Notes under the pieces: model-generated
What the model was told of the DNA's origin: nothing
What the model saw: the letters and a program-made list of their open reading frames with translations, nothing else
Databases searched by the model: none
Translations under genes and position numbers: made by a program
Assembly: GCA_946406115.1 (NCBI GenBank)
Contig: OX291562.1
Location: 464,001 to 528,000, forward strand
DNA from: Apoda limacodes
Lineage: Eukaryota > Arthropoda > Insecta > Lepidoptera > Limacodidae
Direction of reading: 5' to 3'
Length of the DNA stretch: 64,000 nt
In this document: positions 51,687-62,715 of the stretch, piece after piece
Layout of the letters: each line of letters starts with the position of its first letter
Position numbering within the stretch: position 1 is the stretch's first letter

Positions 51687-52111
51687 GAAGCATGGTGTGC
51701 ATTGAAATCTCCTATAATTAAATAGTTCTGACTAGAAATATGGCCTACAATCTTTGAAAGTACAGACACTTTAAATTTACCATTAGATGGTGGAGGGAAA
51801 TAAACACATAGTACATCTAAGTTGCATTGTGGTAACTGTAATGATATCAAAACATTTTGGACATCATTCATCATAAAAGATAAGAAAGGTGTATCAACTA
51901 CTCTAAACTTTATCACGTTATTTATAGCTACAGCTACTCCACCATGTGGACGGACAGAGTCTCTTCTAATTATTTTAAAGCCAGGCAATTTAAATGATTT
52001 ATTTTCAGATAGCCAAGTTTCATTGAATAAGATAAGGTCTATATTTACATGAAAATTGTGGACTATTATGTAAAAATAAAAAATTATGTTAAGCAAAGAA
52101 GACTTAGCCAT
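51644..52111 (-). pseudogene. I-like LINE ORF2 endonuclease, truncated by an internal deletion
   Basis: ATG at 52111 overlaps the ORF1 stop by 8 bp (ATGGCTAA), a typical LINE arrangement. Endonuclease motifs LILFNETWLS (Glu), PHGGVAVAI and YLIIGDFNAHHASW are present. Right after HHASW the frame jumps to sequence that normally lies just before RT, so the catalytic SDH end of the nuclease is deleted near 51690. Confidence 0.85.
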
Positions 52112-53240
52112 TATGATTTAAATTATTTATTAGACATTCTTTCATAACTTTGGAATTAATATTGACTCCATTTGTTTCTTTGTTTGATAAAATTTCTATG
52201 ATGGTCTTGGTAATGGAGTTAATAAGTGAATCCGAATTGATGATATCAGTCAATAAGGACCTGTTTTGTGGAGAGACAGGTTTTTTTATATATGAAGTCA
52301 TAGGTAAAGGACTATTTTGTTGCTGTGTAGGTATTATATTAATTTTTTGACTGCCTACAACTGAGGCAAAAGATTGTTTACCAGAAATTTTATCTCTGAT
52401 ATTTTGAATTTTTGCAGCTTTTATTGGACGAGAATATGAAATGGCAATATGACAACCACTGCAGTTACAACATTTAGGATTGTCTGTATTAACACATTTT
52501 TTAAAGAAATGATTTCCAGAACATACGGAACAAATTTGTTTGATTTTGCATGACCCACTACCCTGACCAAATTTATAGCATACAAAACACTGCAGTAAAG
52601 GTCTTACATATTCTTTAACGTCAAACCAGAGGCGGTCATATGTTACATGATCTGGTCTGGAAGCGGAGAGAAAAGTTACAAGAACGGTACTGAGCTGAGT
52701 GAAAGTTCCATCTGGCATCTTCTTTTGGAATCTCTTGACACCAACAATTTCACACAAACCTTTAAGAGTATCAAGTAAATCCTCTTCTGTCAACTGAACT
52801 GGCGCACGTATTATGCCTTGAGATTCCAGGGTGTTAAATGGGATTTTTGCCGAACAGTTATTCTTTTGTAAGATAGTATTGTTGAGAATAAAGTTGTTTG
52901 CGTCTTTCTTACTTCTGAAAAATACCTTTATATAATATTTTCCAAATGTCTTAACATATCCAATACCAGGAACATTTTTTAATGATTTGTTTACTGTCAA
53001 AATCTCTAATGGAGTTTGTTCAGAATTGTTAGGTAAATTATTTGATAAGAGTACAGGATATTCTTTTTTGTTGTCATCTGAATAAATAGGGTAGTAATCC
53101 TTGAATAGGCCTCGTTTGCTTTTAATATATTTCTTGTTCATTTTGGAAGATGATTCAATGTCCGAACTTTCATCCAAACATTTGTTCTTCCTTTTGATTT
53201 GTGACTCTTCTGATATCAGTCCATCACTGCTGGCACTCAT
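52104..53240 (-). CDS. I-like LINE ORF1, gag-like RNA-binding protein (378 residues, open)
   Basis: Intact frame from ATG at 53240 to TAA at 52104. Likely coats the element RNA in a ribonucleoprotein. A basic N-terminal region is followed by a central RNA-binding-like region (VPGIGYVKTFGKYYIKVFF near residue 90) and three zinc knuckles about 215-265: CFVCYKFGQGSGSC, CSVCSGNHFFKKC and CCNCSGCHIA. In the first knuckle Gln stands where the zinc-binding His is usual. The C-terminal part is polar. The ORF is open although ORF2 is broken. Confidence 0.85.
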   Translation of the reverse strand: MSASSDGLISEESQIKRKNKCLDESSDIESSSKMNKKYIKSKRGLFKDYYPIYSDDNKKEYPVLLSNNLPNNSEQTPLEILTVNKSLKNVPGIGYVKTFGKYYIKVFFRSKKDANNFILNNTILQKNNCSAKIPFNTLESQGIIRAPVQLTEEDLLDTLKGLCEIVGVKRFQKKMPDGTFTQLSTVLVTFLSASRPDHVTYDRLWFDVKEYVRPLLQCFVCYKFGQGSGSCKIKQICSVCSGNHFFKKCVNTDNPKCCNCSGCHIAISYSRPIKAAKIQNIRDKISGKQSFASVVGSQKINIIPTQQQNSPLPMTSYIKKPVSPQNRSLLTDIINSDSLINSITKTIIEILSNKETNGVNINSKVMKECLINNLNHNG

Positions 53241-53262
53241 TAAATTGTACTTATGTGCACTT

Positions 53263-54040
53263 ACTTAAAAAACTAATGAAAATAGGCTTAAATAATTTAA
53301 ATTTATTAAAATCCAAAAATTCTACACCCGCCAAATTCAAGCGTTCCCGCCAAAAAAACTATGAAAATACATAGGCAAAATGAGTTACCTACTTCAAGAA
53401 TTAAATTACCCATATATTTACTCCAAATTATAAATGGTAACCTGGTAAGGAATTTATATCATAAAGTAATCACTACTAGCTGTGCTCAAAGCTCCATCTG
53501 TACTAAATTCGGTTATCAGGTTAGAATTTCTTAGGCAAAAGTACTTCAAAAGCGTCTTTTTCCTTACTTGATTCACTTCATGGATTGGATTTAGTAAGTT
53601 TCCAGTAACTACAGATTACTAGAATTAATATTCATAACCCGGGTCCCCTCGTTCAGTCCGCGACCAAGAAACCATTGAAGAAGTGCAGGCGTTGGTTAGT
53701 TAAAATCTGTCTTTATTTATTCGAAAGCGAGGTCAAGCACTGAATATCAAAAAATGGTCTTTTCTTTAGTTTTTAATGAAAGATTTGTATGTGAAAGCCT
53801 ATAAAATTCAATTGTTTCAAGAATGAAAGGATACGGACTAAGCTAATTGATTAAATTTTTTTAATAAAATTATTTTGTAATAAACAGAATTGTTGGTACT
53901 GGGCAGAGTAGAAACATGAACGACCCCTGCATAACCCAAAGGTCGTTGTGTGGGCAGTTATGTCTGCTTAAGTCATAATCTGTCTTTATTTTCATGAAGT
54001 TTAACGAGGCCGCCCACTTAATGTAAATAGTCACCGTTAT
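53263..54040. other. No gene recognised
   Basis: Likely includes the remaining 5' UTR of the I-like LINE and AT-rich flanking DNA. No coding motif. Confidence 0.4.
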
Positions 54041-54059
54041 TGCGATATTCTGCAAAGCT

Positions 54060-54330
54060 TTTAAGACCTAGAGTTGCAGGAATTTCATGGCTTCAATTCA
54101 AGAACCTGGTTTCGACAAGATGGGGCAACGTGTCATACATCAGAATAATCAATTGGAGCAACGTCATTGGCCTCCCAGAAACCCCGACCTTAGCCCGCTT
54201 GACTATTTTTTTACGACCTAACCCAATTAAAACAAAACATCAGGTCAGAAATGGCAGCAATATCAAGAGCTATTTGTCAATTTTCGTTTCAGATATGAAG
54301 AGTGCCAGCAGCGTAATGGTCATCATTTGG
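54060..54330 (+). pseudogene. Tc1/mariner-like transposase scrap
   Basis: Across frames it reads TWFRQDGATCHTSE near 54100 and WPPRNPDLSPLDYF-like near 54170, the second and third catalytic Asp regions of Tc1/mariner-superfamily transposases (QDGA..H, LxPxDYF). Several stops and no inverted repeats found. Different from the mariner at 25303. Confidence 0.6.
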
Positions 54331-54442
54331 TTTTTTCTTTTTGTATTCTAATACTGAACCATAATTATACGTATAAGTATAAGTAATATGATCTTTTAAC
54401 ACCGTAAATAAATAAAAAAAGAAAAAAAAGAGTGTAAGGTAG

Positions 54443-54460
54443 TCTCTCTCTCTCTCTATA
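54443..54460. repeat. (CT)n microsatellite
   Basis: Short CTCTCTCT run followed by a TATATA stretch. Confidence 0.85.
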
Positions 54461-54742
54461 TACATATTGTTCGGTACTTCATGACCTTCGTACGACTGAC
54501 GAGGGGACGGCTCGCTGCCGTGCAAATCTAGTTTATACGGTTGTTACATTCCTACCAACTAGTCTAGTTTCGGCTAGTTTACTAGAGTGACCTAAATAAG
54601 GCCTGTCGGACAAAATGGCGGTTATCAGCGCGGGTGAATAATCGTTTCAACAAACCAGATATGAACTCTGCGAGTTACTCGGTTTTGGTGTCTCTAGCAA
54701 TGGTGGAGTTGCGGACATAGCGTCCCGCGCCGGTTATTATTC

Positions 54743-55357
54743 TCAGCGATTATTTTGGACAACCTGGAGCTTATGTTCACTGGTAGAAGCCATGTGATGG
54801 AGCACTCGTACAAGCTGAAGAGTGGTACTGTGGCTGTCTCTGAAACCAAACTTTTCAGGCCTAAGCTGGATATGCAGGGATATCCTAAGTAAAAGCAGGC
54901 TTTCGAACTGCTTGGCTAGATTGGACAGCAGTGTAATCGGTCGGTAATGTTCTGGGCGATGACGGTTTTTCCCTGGTTTCGGGAGAACAATGATTTTACC
55001 CATCTTCCACGAAGATGAATCACCTCTTAGTGGTGGGGCTGGGGCCGCAAGAATCTGCTCTACGCGTTCTGTAACTTCTAAAGTGTGTTGGTGATCTATA
55101 ATGGGGTTCGGTTTGAATTGGTCCTCAAAGTGGTCCGCAAATAGTTCCGCACGTTCCGCTGCGTGATAGTGGCGGATGCTAGCAGGGTCGATAAGAGGAC
55201 AGATTGGGGCAGGGGTTTTTGTTATCTGACGGGCCAAGCGATATAGAGCCGTGTCATCCTCACTTGCTTTAAATATCGCTTGGTCCCACGACTGTTGTCT
55301 GAAACTGGCAATTTCAAACGTTAGTTCCGCGCTAATCTTATTGAGGTCCCTCTTCAT
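54743..55357 (-). pseudogene. Jockey LINE copy J1, RT N-terminal part
   Basis: Encodes LYRLARQITKTPAPICPLID, FADHFEDQFKPNP, GKIIVLPKPGKNRHRPEHYR and PITLLSNLAKQFESLLLLRI, the linker and first RT motifs of Jockey. It then stops short near 54770, before the catalytic Asp boxes; RT is truncated there. An internal joint near 55040 drops the DGI region. Confidence 0.85.
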
Positions 55358-56470
55358 TACTGGGCAACGAGTGTGGCATCAGAGCTTTCGGAGGTCCGTA
55401 AGGGAGTAGAAATGCCTCCAGCCGGGAGTTTATAATTAAGCATAGCCCGGTGAAAGGAGGTCCAGTCGGTGATTTTCCGGGGAATAGGGAGCGGTTTACC
55501 AGATGCAGATACTCCGAGAACCTGAGTGTTGTAGTGTAGTAGTGTGTAGTAGTAAGTGACGTAGTGCGTAGGAGATCCTGGACCGACGACTAAATAGTCT
55601 TTGTTCTCAGCATCTGCTTTTAGCTCACGACCCGATTTGGATGAAATTCGTGAACCCCATTGTTTGGAGTTAAAGTCCCCTAAAATTAGTGTGGGAGTGG
55701 CATCGCACGGTTGCAAAAAATATTTTCGATGTCACTTGGAACGAAGGGGGTTGTTGGTGGCTTATTTGCGGCGAAGACTTTAAGCTCCACATTGCCAGCC
55801 TTTAGTTTTACACCTATAGACCGAGTGGATGTAAATTGGGGAAGGGGTAGGAATTTGTGGATAAGGTCCCGTCTAATTAATACTGCCGTACCCTTGAAGG
55901 CAGTATTAGAGGGAGATATTTCGTCTCTTGTTTCTATATGTGAAGAAATTTGGAATGCGGAGCTCATTCTCACCTCGGAGTTTCGTTTCGCCCAGTAGCA
56001 CAATGTGAACATTGTGATTTAAGGCCCCGATGAGGCCCCATTAAATTCCCACGTGAGAATTGTGGTGAGTTGTGCCAAGCCATTAAAAAGGGCTGGCAAA
56101 GGATTTTGGCTGGCAGCTATGGCCTCTATGGCCGCGTTTAGTGCCGCAATTGTGGCTCTGGCGACATTTACAGCACCAGCTTGCATACGCGGTGGGCCCA
56201 GAGTATGCTGGATGCCACTAGGGCGGCTTGTCGCAGCGACAGCGCGCGGTTGCGATTTAATGGGTGGTTGAGACGTTTTGGGGGGTTGCGGGGGGTCTGC
56301 GAACTAGGGGGGGTGGCATATAAATGTTGGGCACAAATGAATAAGTGTCCGGTTCTACCGCTATAGTAGCCGGAACGGTTATTGAGGGCTGAGGTGCGGG
56401 TTTTTTCCACTTTTTCTCTTGAGATAATTTTAACTTGGTGAGTTTTATACAAAAGGATGATGATGCATAG
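55357..56470 (-). pseudogene. Jockey LINE copy J1, ORF1 end and endonuclease
   Basis: ORF1 C-terminal codons (near 56050-56460, with an IQHTLGPPRMQ region) run into the endonuclease: SNTAFKGTAVLIRRDLIHKF, ELKVFAANKPPTTPF and, in another frame, PTLILGDFNSKQWGSR with the GDFN motif and GPGSPTHYV. The nuclease nicks target DNA in Jockey elements. Frameshifts between these pieces make the copy inactive. Confidence 0.85.
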
Positions 56471-57055
56471 ATGAGTGAGTAGGCCCGGCGGCTGCGGGTC
56501 AGCTACCTCGTAGCAAACCTTTCAGGAAGCTCATGCTGTGCTTTTTATTGATTCTCGCATTCGATACAAATTTTTTAACCTAATTTACAGACATATGGTT
56601 ACAGTTACACACATGAGAGTACAGAACAAGAGCTTTCGAATGATATAAGTTACATATTTGTGAGCTTTTGCAATACAAAGTTATAGCGAGAATAGTTTGA
56701 AAGTTTTACATTTTTAGCCGTTTGCTAAAAGTTACTCGTTTTCTTCTTAAATCTATAATGTTTTATGCTAATATAGTAATATCTAGTTATAAGCTACAAT
56801 AATGAAAAGGTTTTAAACAATAAAAAGTAGAAAAAATATAAAAATGTTGTAAAAGTACAGAAATGGTATTTTGCCTTAAAAACCTATTATTCATAGCGCA
56901 AAAGCCATGTTTTATGCTTATAAGCTTTTACATATATTGTCAGTGTAGGTATATACATACAGAAATAACACTGATTTAGACACATTATAGTTTATAGTAC
57001 ATCCATAACGTAATTTTTGTAAAATTACCCGAGACAAATGGCATCGCACAACTCA
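56471..57055. other. AT-rich sequence between Jockey copies
   Basis: Probably the 3' UTR and flank of the copy ending at 57056. No coding motif seen. Confidence 0.4.
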
Positions 57056-57925
57056 TCACGAGTTGTATACTTTCTGTTGATGTAGTCGCTTTGTACTTTT
57101 CTTACTTTTGAAAGGCGGTTCTGTATTAGTTTTTATTGTTGCTCCTTGTTGTGATGGACTCAATTGTCTTTTTCTCCGTCTATCGGGGTGCCGTGCGTGG
57201 ACAGGTGCCAAGTCCCTTATATGGGCGTGTTGGGACCCCTCAACTCGCTCAAACATCTTTTCCCGTAGACGGTGAAAAAATTCGTCTATGGTTTCGATCT
57301 GTAGGTCTCTTGAGATGGTTTGGTTCCTTACGTAACGCGGTGCTCTGACAACGCTACGGAGAGCTAAGTATTGCTGTGCTCGGAGTCTATTTTTGTTGTT
57401 GTTCGAAATCAAATGGTACCAGGCTGGTGCTGCGTATGTGATTCGGGATCTTATATAAGTTTTATAGATGCCAGTTTTGGTCCTTAGCGGAAGTTTTGAG
57501 ACTAGCACTGGGTTCAGTAAGCCTCTGGCTATTTTTGCCTTGGTCACCGTCTCGTTTATATGTGCTATCATTGTACGGCCTCGATTTATGGTGATCCCCA
57601 AATATTTGACATTTGGGGACCATCCTATAGGAAGTCCTTGTAGCGTAAGGCAGGGGGGAAATCTGTCTCTTGCCTCTTAAGATAGCCTGCGTTTTGACTA
57701 CATTTAAAGCCAGCCTCCATTTCGCTAGCTAGTCAGGTAAAGCGTTTAGTGTACGCTGCATCTTTTTAATAAGGTACTTTATATTTTTGCCACTAACATA
57801 AAGTGCTGCGTCATCAGCGAAAAGCGCTAGTTGCACATTTTCTGTTACTGGAATGTCATCCGTGAAGCGTGAGTAACATGCCGGAGAGAGGCAGCTGCCC
57901 TGCGGGACCCCTGCCAGGATCACTC
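57056..57925 (-). pseudogene. Jockey LINE copy J2, RT core and C-terminus
   Basis: Starts at the RT core AGVPQGSCLSPACYS and LALFADDAALYVSG (catalytic FADD intact), then after a frameshift GITINRGRTMIAHINETV, LRTKTGIYKTYIRSRITYAA and a basic C-terminus (residues to 57056). This is Jockey-clade RT. The RT upstream of PQGS is missing; it is joined to a different LINE segment at about 57935. Confidence 0.85.
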
Positions 57926-57934
57926 GCTACTAAC

Positions 57935-58275
57935 TAGCATGTTTGGCGCATGATAAAGCCTAGTGTTTTATTTGCTGTTTTTGTGACAGTCATAATGTGC
58001 TCTCTAAAGTCGAGACGGGGATCGAACGTCACACCCAAGTCGAGCGTTTCGTTGACTCTCGATAAAGCCGTCTGTGCAAGGAAATAAGTGTAAGTTATGG
58101 GAGTCCGAGACCTGGTGTATGTCATGATTTTGCACTTTTGGACATTCTAATTAAGACCATTATTGACACTCCATTCCTCCACTTTTAGAATGTCGCTCTG
58201 TAAAGCTGCACAGTCAGCTACCGATCCAACACCCATGTATAACTTCAGATCATCGGCAAACATGCGTAGACCACT
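57935..58275 (-). pseudogene. Foreign LINE RT segment between J2 endonuclease and J2 RT
   Basis: Reads RMFADDLKLYMGVGS, VEEWSVNNGLN, stop, NVQKCKIMTYTRSRTPITYT, RVNETLDLGVTFDPRLDF and TLGFIMRQT. This FADD-type RT (CR1/R1-like, with N.L.LN..KC..M) is clearly not Jockey, yet it continues in frame from the Jockey endonuclease upstream (58437-58147) and is followed directly by Jockey RT. Confidence 0.8.
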
Positions 58276-58844
58276 ATACACCACCACGTCCAGCACGTCA
58301 CTGGTTCCATTTTGGACGTAGTGTGTTGGCTCCGAGGGACCCACGATGTTATAATCGTGGGTTACCGAGTCTTCAAATAGGCGTCGGCCTTGGTTATTGA
58401 TTTCTGCTGAATTCCAAGCTGTGTGTTTGGAGTTCAAATCTCCGGCTATTACAGTCGTTTCACGCGACGGTAGTAGTTTGCGGAATTCAGCTAGGTCAAG
58501 TTTTGTTTTTGGTAGTTTATAGGCTGCAATTACACGTAGCGGTTGGCCGGCAATCTGAGTAGTTATGCCGATGGCCTAGAATGTGTCGGAAACTATAGGG
58601 TCTAAAGTTGGTGTATTATGGTTTTTCGTATTATTATAGCCAGTCCTCGAAGAGTTCTGCCTTTTTCGGTTTTCTCGTCCTTCCGATGCTCATTCAGCAT
58701 TGTTTCGCTGATAAGCATAACATCAACTTTCCAGTCTCGCAAGAATTGCAAGATAAGTTTCTTTTTCTTCACCACTGAGTTTGCATTCCAGTGAACCACT
58801 CTCAGTGGTGAGGCCGCTGGGATGTGTTGGGGTGTATTATCCAT
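58276..58844 (-). pseudogene. Jockey LINE copy J2, endonuclease
   Basis: ORF2 ATG at 58844: PLRVVHWNANSVVKKKKLIL, VDVMLISETML (active-site Glu), then after frameshifts a GDLNSKHTAWNS motif near 58430 and EPTHYVQNGTSDVLDVVVYS. It is in the same order as other Jockey endonucleases. Ends at the junction with the foreign RT. Confidence 0.85.
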
Positions 58845-58859
58845 TGCGATGTTGTACTA

Positions 58860-59306
58860 ATTTCGCAATGCCATTCAGGATTCCTGGCACCGGGTCTGTA
58901 TTGGTGCGTAATGCTTTCAGAACATCTTGTAAGATTTCGATTGCTAGCTCAATGGTGGCGAGACGATCACCATAAATTATGGCAGGCACGTTTGGGGTTT
59001 TTATAGCTTGAGGGGGATTTGGATTTACCTCCTGGGTGGGGGCTGATGTCCCTCTTGCGGCGTGTTGAGAGTCACATTCCTTTTGCGAGCACCTCGCTTT
59101 CTTTTCCTCTTGCGTGGTTGTGGAGCACTGTTTCTATCAGTGGGATTGTTTGCTGCCGCCATTAGTGATGACGGATGAGGTGGTTCTGCTGCCTCTGTCA
59201 TGGCTGTATTTATTTTGGCCGTGGAGTTTTTGGTTGCTTCTGCTGTTATGGCAATAGTGCCAGCTTTTTTATTCCTCGTTTCTCTGCTATAAATCGGGCA
59301 GGAGGA
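58860..59306 (-). pseudogene. Jockey LINE copy J2, ORF1 C-terminal part
   Basis: Basic, low-complexity sequence with a KRKRKRGARKR run near 59090 and Ala/Pro-rich stretches, placed directly before ORF2 as expected for the ORF1 end. Stops interrupt it. It is separated from the ORF1 zinc knuckles by the family A insertion. Confidence 0.65.
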
Positions 59307-59543
59307 ATTTTTTTTTTTTTTTTTTTTTTTATACCACTAAGGTGGCAAACAAGCCTACGGTCCGCCTGATGGTAAGCGGTCACCGTAGCCTATGGACGCT
59401 TGCAACACCAGGGGCATCACTCGCGCGTTGCCGACCCTTCAGAAATCTAATAACTTCTTTTTTGAAGAACCCCATACTGTAGTCCTTAGAGAAAACCTTG
59501 GCAGGGAGCTCATTCCACAACCCAAGGGTTCGCGGGAGGAAGG
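59307..59543 (-). mobile_element. LINE family A insertion inside Jockey ORF1
   Basis: A 237-bp 5'-truncated copy: T-run at 59309-59330 (poly-A tail on the minus strand), 3' UTR (CGGTCCGCCTGATGGTAAGC), and the last codons of ORF2 to about 59540. GGAGGAA lies just outside the tail (59302-59308 region) and at the other edge, probably a target duplication. It is very similar to 37640-37871. Confidence 0.9.
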
Positions 59544-60709
59544 AAGTATATATAAATTATTAGCAGTGTGCGCGTCACCACAGTTGGCACACGTTGGTGG
59601 CTGGTCTTTAGGGCGCTGGCAGTCTTTGGCAAGGTGGTTTTCACCGCACTTTACACATGCCGCTTTCCAGTGGCATCCATATGACGAATGCCTAAACTGT
59701 TGGCAGCGGTGACATTGTGGAACCTTTAGTAACTTTTCAGCGGGAAAGGAGTAGGAAAACTATGAGATATTTTGTTCCTTTTCAAGGTTCGTTAGGTATC
59801 TCTTTACGATGCGGTATTATTCGTCAGAGGTAGGAGTAATACGGATGCCTCTTCCATAGGGCCTACCGTTGACAGGACGCTTAAGTTGATCTTTTAGGAT
59901 TTTAAAATGTTTTTGCCAGTCTGGTAATATTTCTACTACTAACGGTGGGTATCTAGGGGGGTTTTTGGGTTAGGTGGGTTCATTATTTGAAATGCTTTCG
60001 GCACTTTTGGTTGATTCAATAGCTGTCTGTGTTTGGAATTTTACAATACCAGATTGTGCGGTTTTTTCGGCAAACGTTACCCCTGAGGTAGAGGGTTGAG
60101 TTTGTGGGATTGGCGGGGCTTTACGGAGTCTCGGATTGCGCTGTGATAATGGCGTGCTTTGTGGACTGGGTAAGCTAGTCTCCGGTGGTAAGGAGAAAGC
60201 AATAGGCGTAAGTGATAAGGGCACTTCACTTACTTGTGGTGTCACCATTATTACTGGTGGCGGTGAGGGCGAGGCGGTGAGGGCGAGGCGGCGAGGTTCG
60301 GCCGCTTGTACTGCTCGATGGGCTCTTCCTCGGGGCTGCGTGGGCGACGCTGCGCAGTTTGGGTGGTGGGCGGAAGCGTTAGAGTAGTCATCTCTAAATG
60401 ATGCCTCCTCGCAATCTCCTCCGGTGAAACCGCGAGATTACTCAGCTCCCTCTCCTTCCTCCATAGGTACACAGCCATGACACGCAGTAGGTCGTCCGGC
60501 GCAAAACCAGACTCCTTCAACCGCGCGGTGAGCACTGTGTCGGCGTCGAGCCTCATCTTCGGAGGCCAGGTGTCCGGCGTGCCTAGAATCTTCGCTTTGG
60601 GCTGTGATTGTGCGGTTGGTTCCGCTGGGGTAGCTACTGGCGTAGCTGGCGTAGGATCATCAGTGGTGCCTGAGAACATTGTGTCCCCGGCTCCCTCTTC
60701 GTCGTTCAT
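59544..60709 (-). pseudogene. Jockey LINE copy J2, ORF1 (gag-like)
   Basis: Starts at ATG 60709 (MNDEEGAGDTMFSG), open to 60251, then continues in other frames: PPKMRLDADTVLTARLKESG, ALPSPPRPHRHQ, a Pro-rich part (LSQRNPRLRKAPPIPQTQPS near 60130) and zinc knuckles around 59580-59710 (CHRCQQF, CVKCGENHLAKDC, CANCGDAH). It would bind element RNA in the nucleus. Broken by frameshifts and by the family A insertion after the third knuckle. Confidence 0.85.
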
Positions 60710-61200
60710 GACGGAGTGCTTGACATCCGATGCTGTGATTCACTGGGACTGGTCGGCGCTGGCCAGATGTTGTTTACCTGCGCCGTCCCCGCGGCACCCA
60801 ACTGCAAGCCAGGTGCGGGTAAACGGCGCAAACAACAACACCAGGTGCAGACTTTTTTCCTTGTTTCAACTGTCGCAGGTAGTTAAACCCTTGCAGGTGC
60901 GACTTGTTATCGCAATCGTCACGCGACGAAGTTCGCTCTGTAGATTGGGCCACGTGCGCTCTCTTTGACGACTGAATCAATACGAAAGCTTTCAGCGGGT
61001 TTCGCGCTCGCTTATATTCTCAACCCGGTGGACCCGCTGACCAATCGTTTTTATTTTCCGCGACCAATTAAATTTCGTTTTATTCTTGTCGTGATCGTAT
61101 TTGCATCCCTGTCGCATTCCTATACCTATCTCTGTCTTACAATATTATGCGCTTGCCAGTGTACACGTGTTCCTTACTTACCCACTAATACGTTTGTACA
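60710..61200 (-). promoter_or_regulatory. Probable Jockey 5' UTR with internal promoter
   Basis: GC-richer non-coding DNA immediately upstream of the J2 ORF1 start. Jockey elements carry an internal promoter in the 5' UTR; no specific motif was confirmed here. Confidence 0.35.
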
Positions 61201-61204
61201 TGCT

Positions 61205-62090
61205 AAGAAATACCTACTTCGGACTAGTGGAGCAACACCTTCGAGACTACTTCGCCCGGCCGATAGCTCCCGATGAAGACCCATTGGTCTTCTCGCCGAA
61301 CCAAGTGGAGCGGGAGATAAGAAGCCAATCCAATTCATGCCCCGAAAAACCCCAAGTGCTGACCTTCACCTTCCTCCCAGAACAATAGCGGCGGTGACAC
61401 ACCTGTTCAATGGGATCATGCGCATGGGGCACTTTCTCACCTTGTGGAAGACAGGGCATGTGATCATGCTCCCAAAGCCTGGAAAAATATATTGAATCCA
61501 GAAAGCTATCGGCCCGTCACGCTCCTCTCGAATACCTCGAAGGTGTTCGAAAAACTCCTGTTGCGGCACATGATTCCGCAAATCGTAACAGGAGCAATTA
61601 GGATTTTGCGCTGAACATTCCACAACTCTTCAACTGTCAAGGGTACTGCACCACATAGCAGTAGCCCTAAACAAGAAGGAGCACGCTGTTGCAGTATTCC
61701 TTGAAATTGAGAAGGCCTCCGACAGGTTGTGACATCAGGGGCTTCTGTTCAAGCTATCTACATCCTCGCTACCGAGAAGGATATCAAAAGTTGTCACTTC
61801 CTTCCTAGAACAGCGACGTGACAGAGTGAGAGTAGAGGATGCGCTATCAGAAGAGCGCCTTATTAGTGCAGGTGTACCCTAGGGGAGCTGTCTCTCGCCG
61901 GCTTGTTACGGTAGATATACCGACGACTTCCCAAAAACCTTTGAAGCAGAACTGGCTATGTACGCTGACGATTCGGCGTGCATCACCAGCTCCATCACCG
62001 CAGCCCACGCTCGCATTAAAATGCAGAGATGCCTAGACCTACTGCCAAAATGGCTAGCCAAGTTGAGGTTGTGGACGGCTTGACGGTGGT
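61205..62090 (+). pseudogene. Jockey-type LINE, degenerate RT on the plus strand
   Basis: Across frames: LFNGIMRMGHFLTLWKTGHV, IMLPKPGKN then ESYRPVTLLSNTSKVFEKLL near 61490-61560, and GCTGACGATTCGGC near 61966 in the position of the FADD box, here giving YADDS-like. This is the RT N-terminal half in Jockey order, heavily mutated. It points away from the J2 copy, so the two are head to head. Confidence 0.75.
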
Positions 62091-62099
62091 CGTGACGTC

Positions 62100-62640
62100 G
62101 CTAGATCCCACAGTGCCTCGGCTAACTCCTCTATACCTCGGCCGCGGCTTCGTCTACGCTCGGCAGGGGTGCGAGGGGTGAGCGGGGGCTGCGGTGATAC
62201 TCGCCCCTCTCCGTCCAGTCTCGAGGCGTGGCTCGTCGTCTTCGCTGCAACGGTCCCAGGCCTCGTGGTCCTCAGGGGCCCAGCGAGGTGAGCAGGCGGC
62301 GCTCGTCATTGCGCCCTCGACATGTCACCGCGGCCAAGCGAGCCCATTCCTGCGCTCCTCGGTGCGGTGCGGGTGCGGGGGGGGCCTCCCCTCTCAGCGC
62401 CCACCTCTCCTCGGCGGCGCGACGCCCTCAGCGTCGCAGTGGCGGTGGCTGTGGCGAAATGCTCCCCTCGTGGCACCTCTGCGTGGTGCCTGATGTCTTC
62501 CTCCCCCTATTTAAGTACTAAGACTGCATAAATAAGAACTAGTATTTTTAAATAAGGTCAAATAAAGCTGGCAAAAGTACCCTAACTTTCGGGGAAATTA
62601 CTCTGACCACCTGAGATAGCAAAATTTTTGTCTCTTTTAT
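62100..62640. other. GC-rich non-coding sequence
   Basis: Open frames here are Arg/Ser/Pro-rich by composition and have no recognisable domain. May be a 3' UTR of the preceding LINE. Confidence 0.4.
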
Positions 62641-62645
62641 AAATT

Positions 62646-62715
62646 ACTAGCTTTTGCTAGCGGCTTCGCCCGCCCTAAATTTGGTTATCGGCATAGGATT
62701 CTAACGGCGACTCCA
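62646..62715 (+). repeat. SINE-like head fragment
   Basis: ACTAGCTTTTGCTAGCGGCT and TTCGCCCGCCCTAAATTTGG match the head of the repeat at 2795-3200. The tail is absent. Confidence 0.7.

Larger units (their letters stand above)
48841..53262 (-). mobile_element. I-like LINE retrotransposon, nearly full length
   Basis: On the minus strand the order is ORF1 (gag-like), ORF2 endonuclease, RT, RNase H, then an A-rich 3' end (a T-run at 48841-48850 on plus). An RNase H domain after RT points to the I clade or relatives. The internal endonuclease deletion and frameshifts make it non-autonomous. Exact 5' end not defined. Confidence 0.88.

Noticed and set aside
62194..62531. Three overlapping GC-rich ORFs of about 70-100 residues
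   Set aside because: Composition-driven open frames without any domain, next to a decayed LINE.
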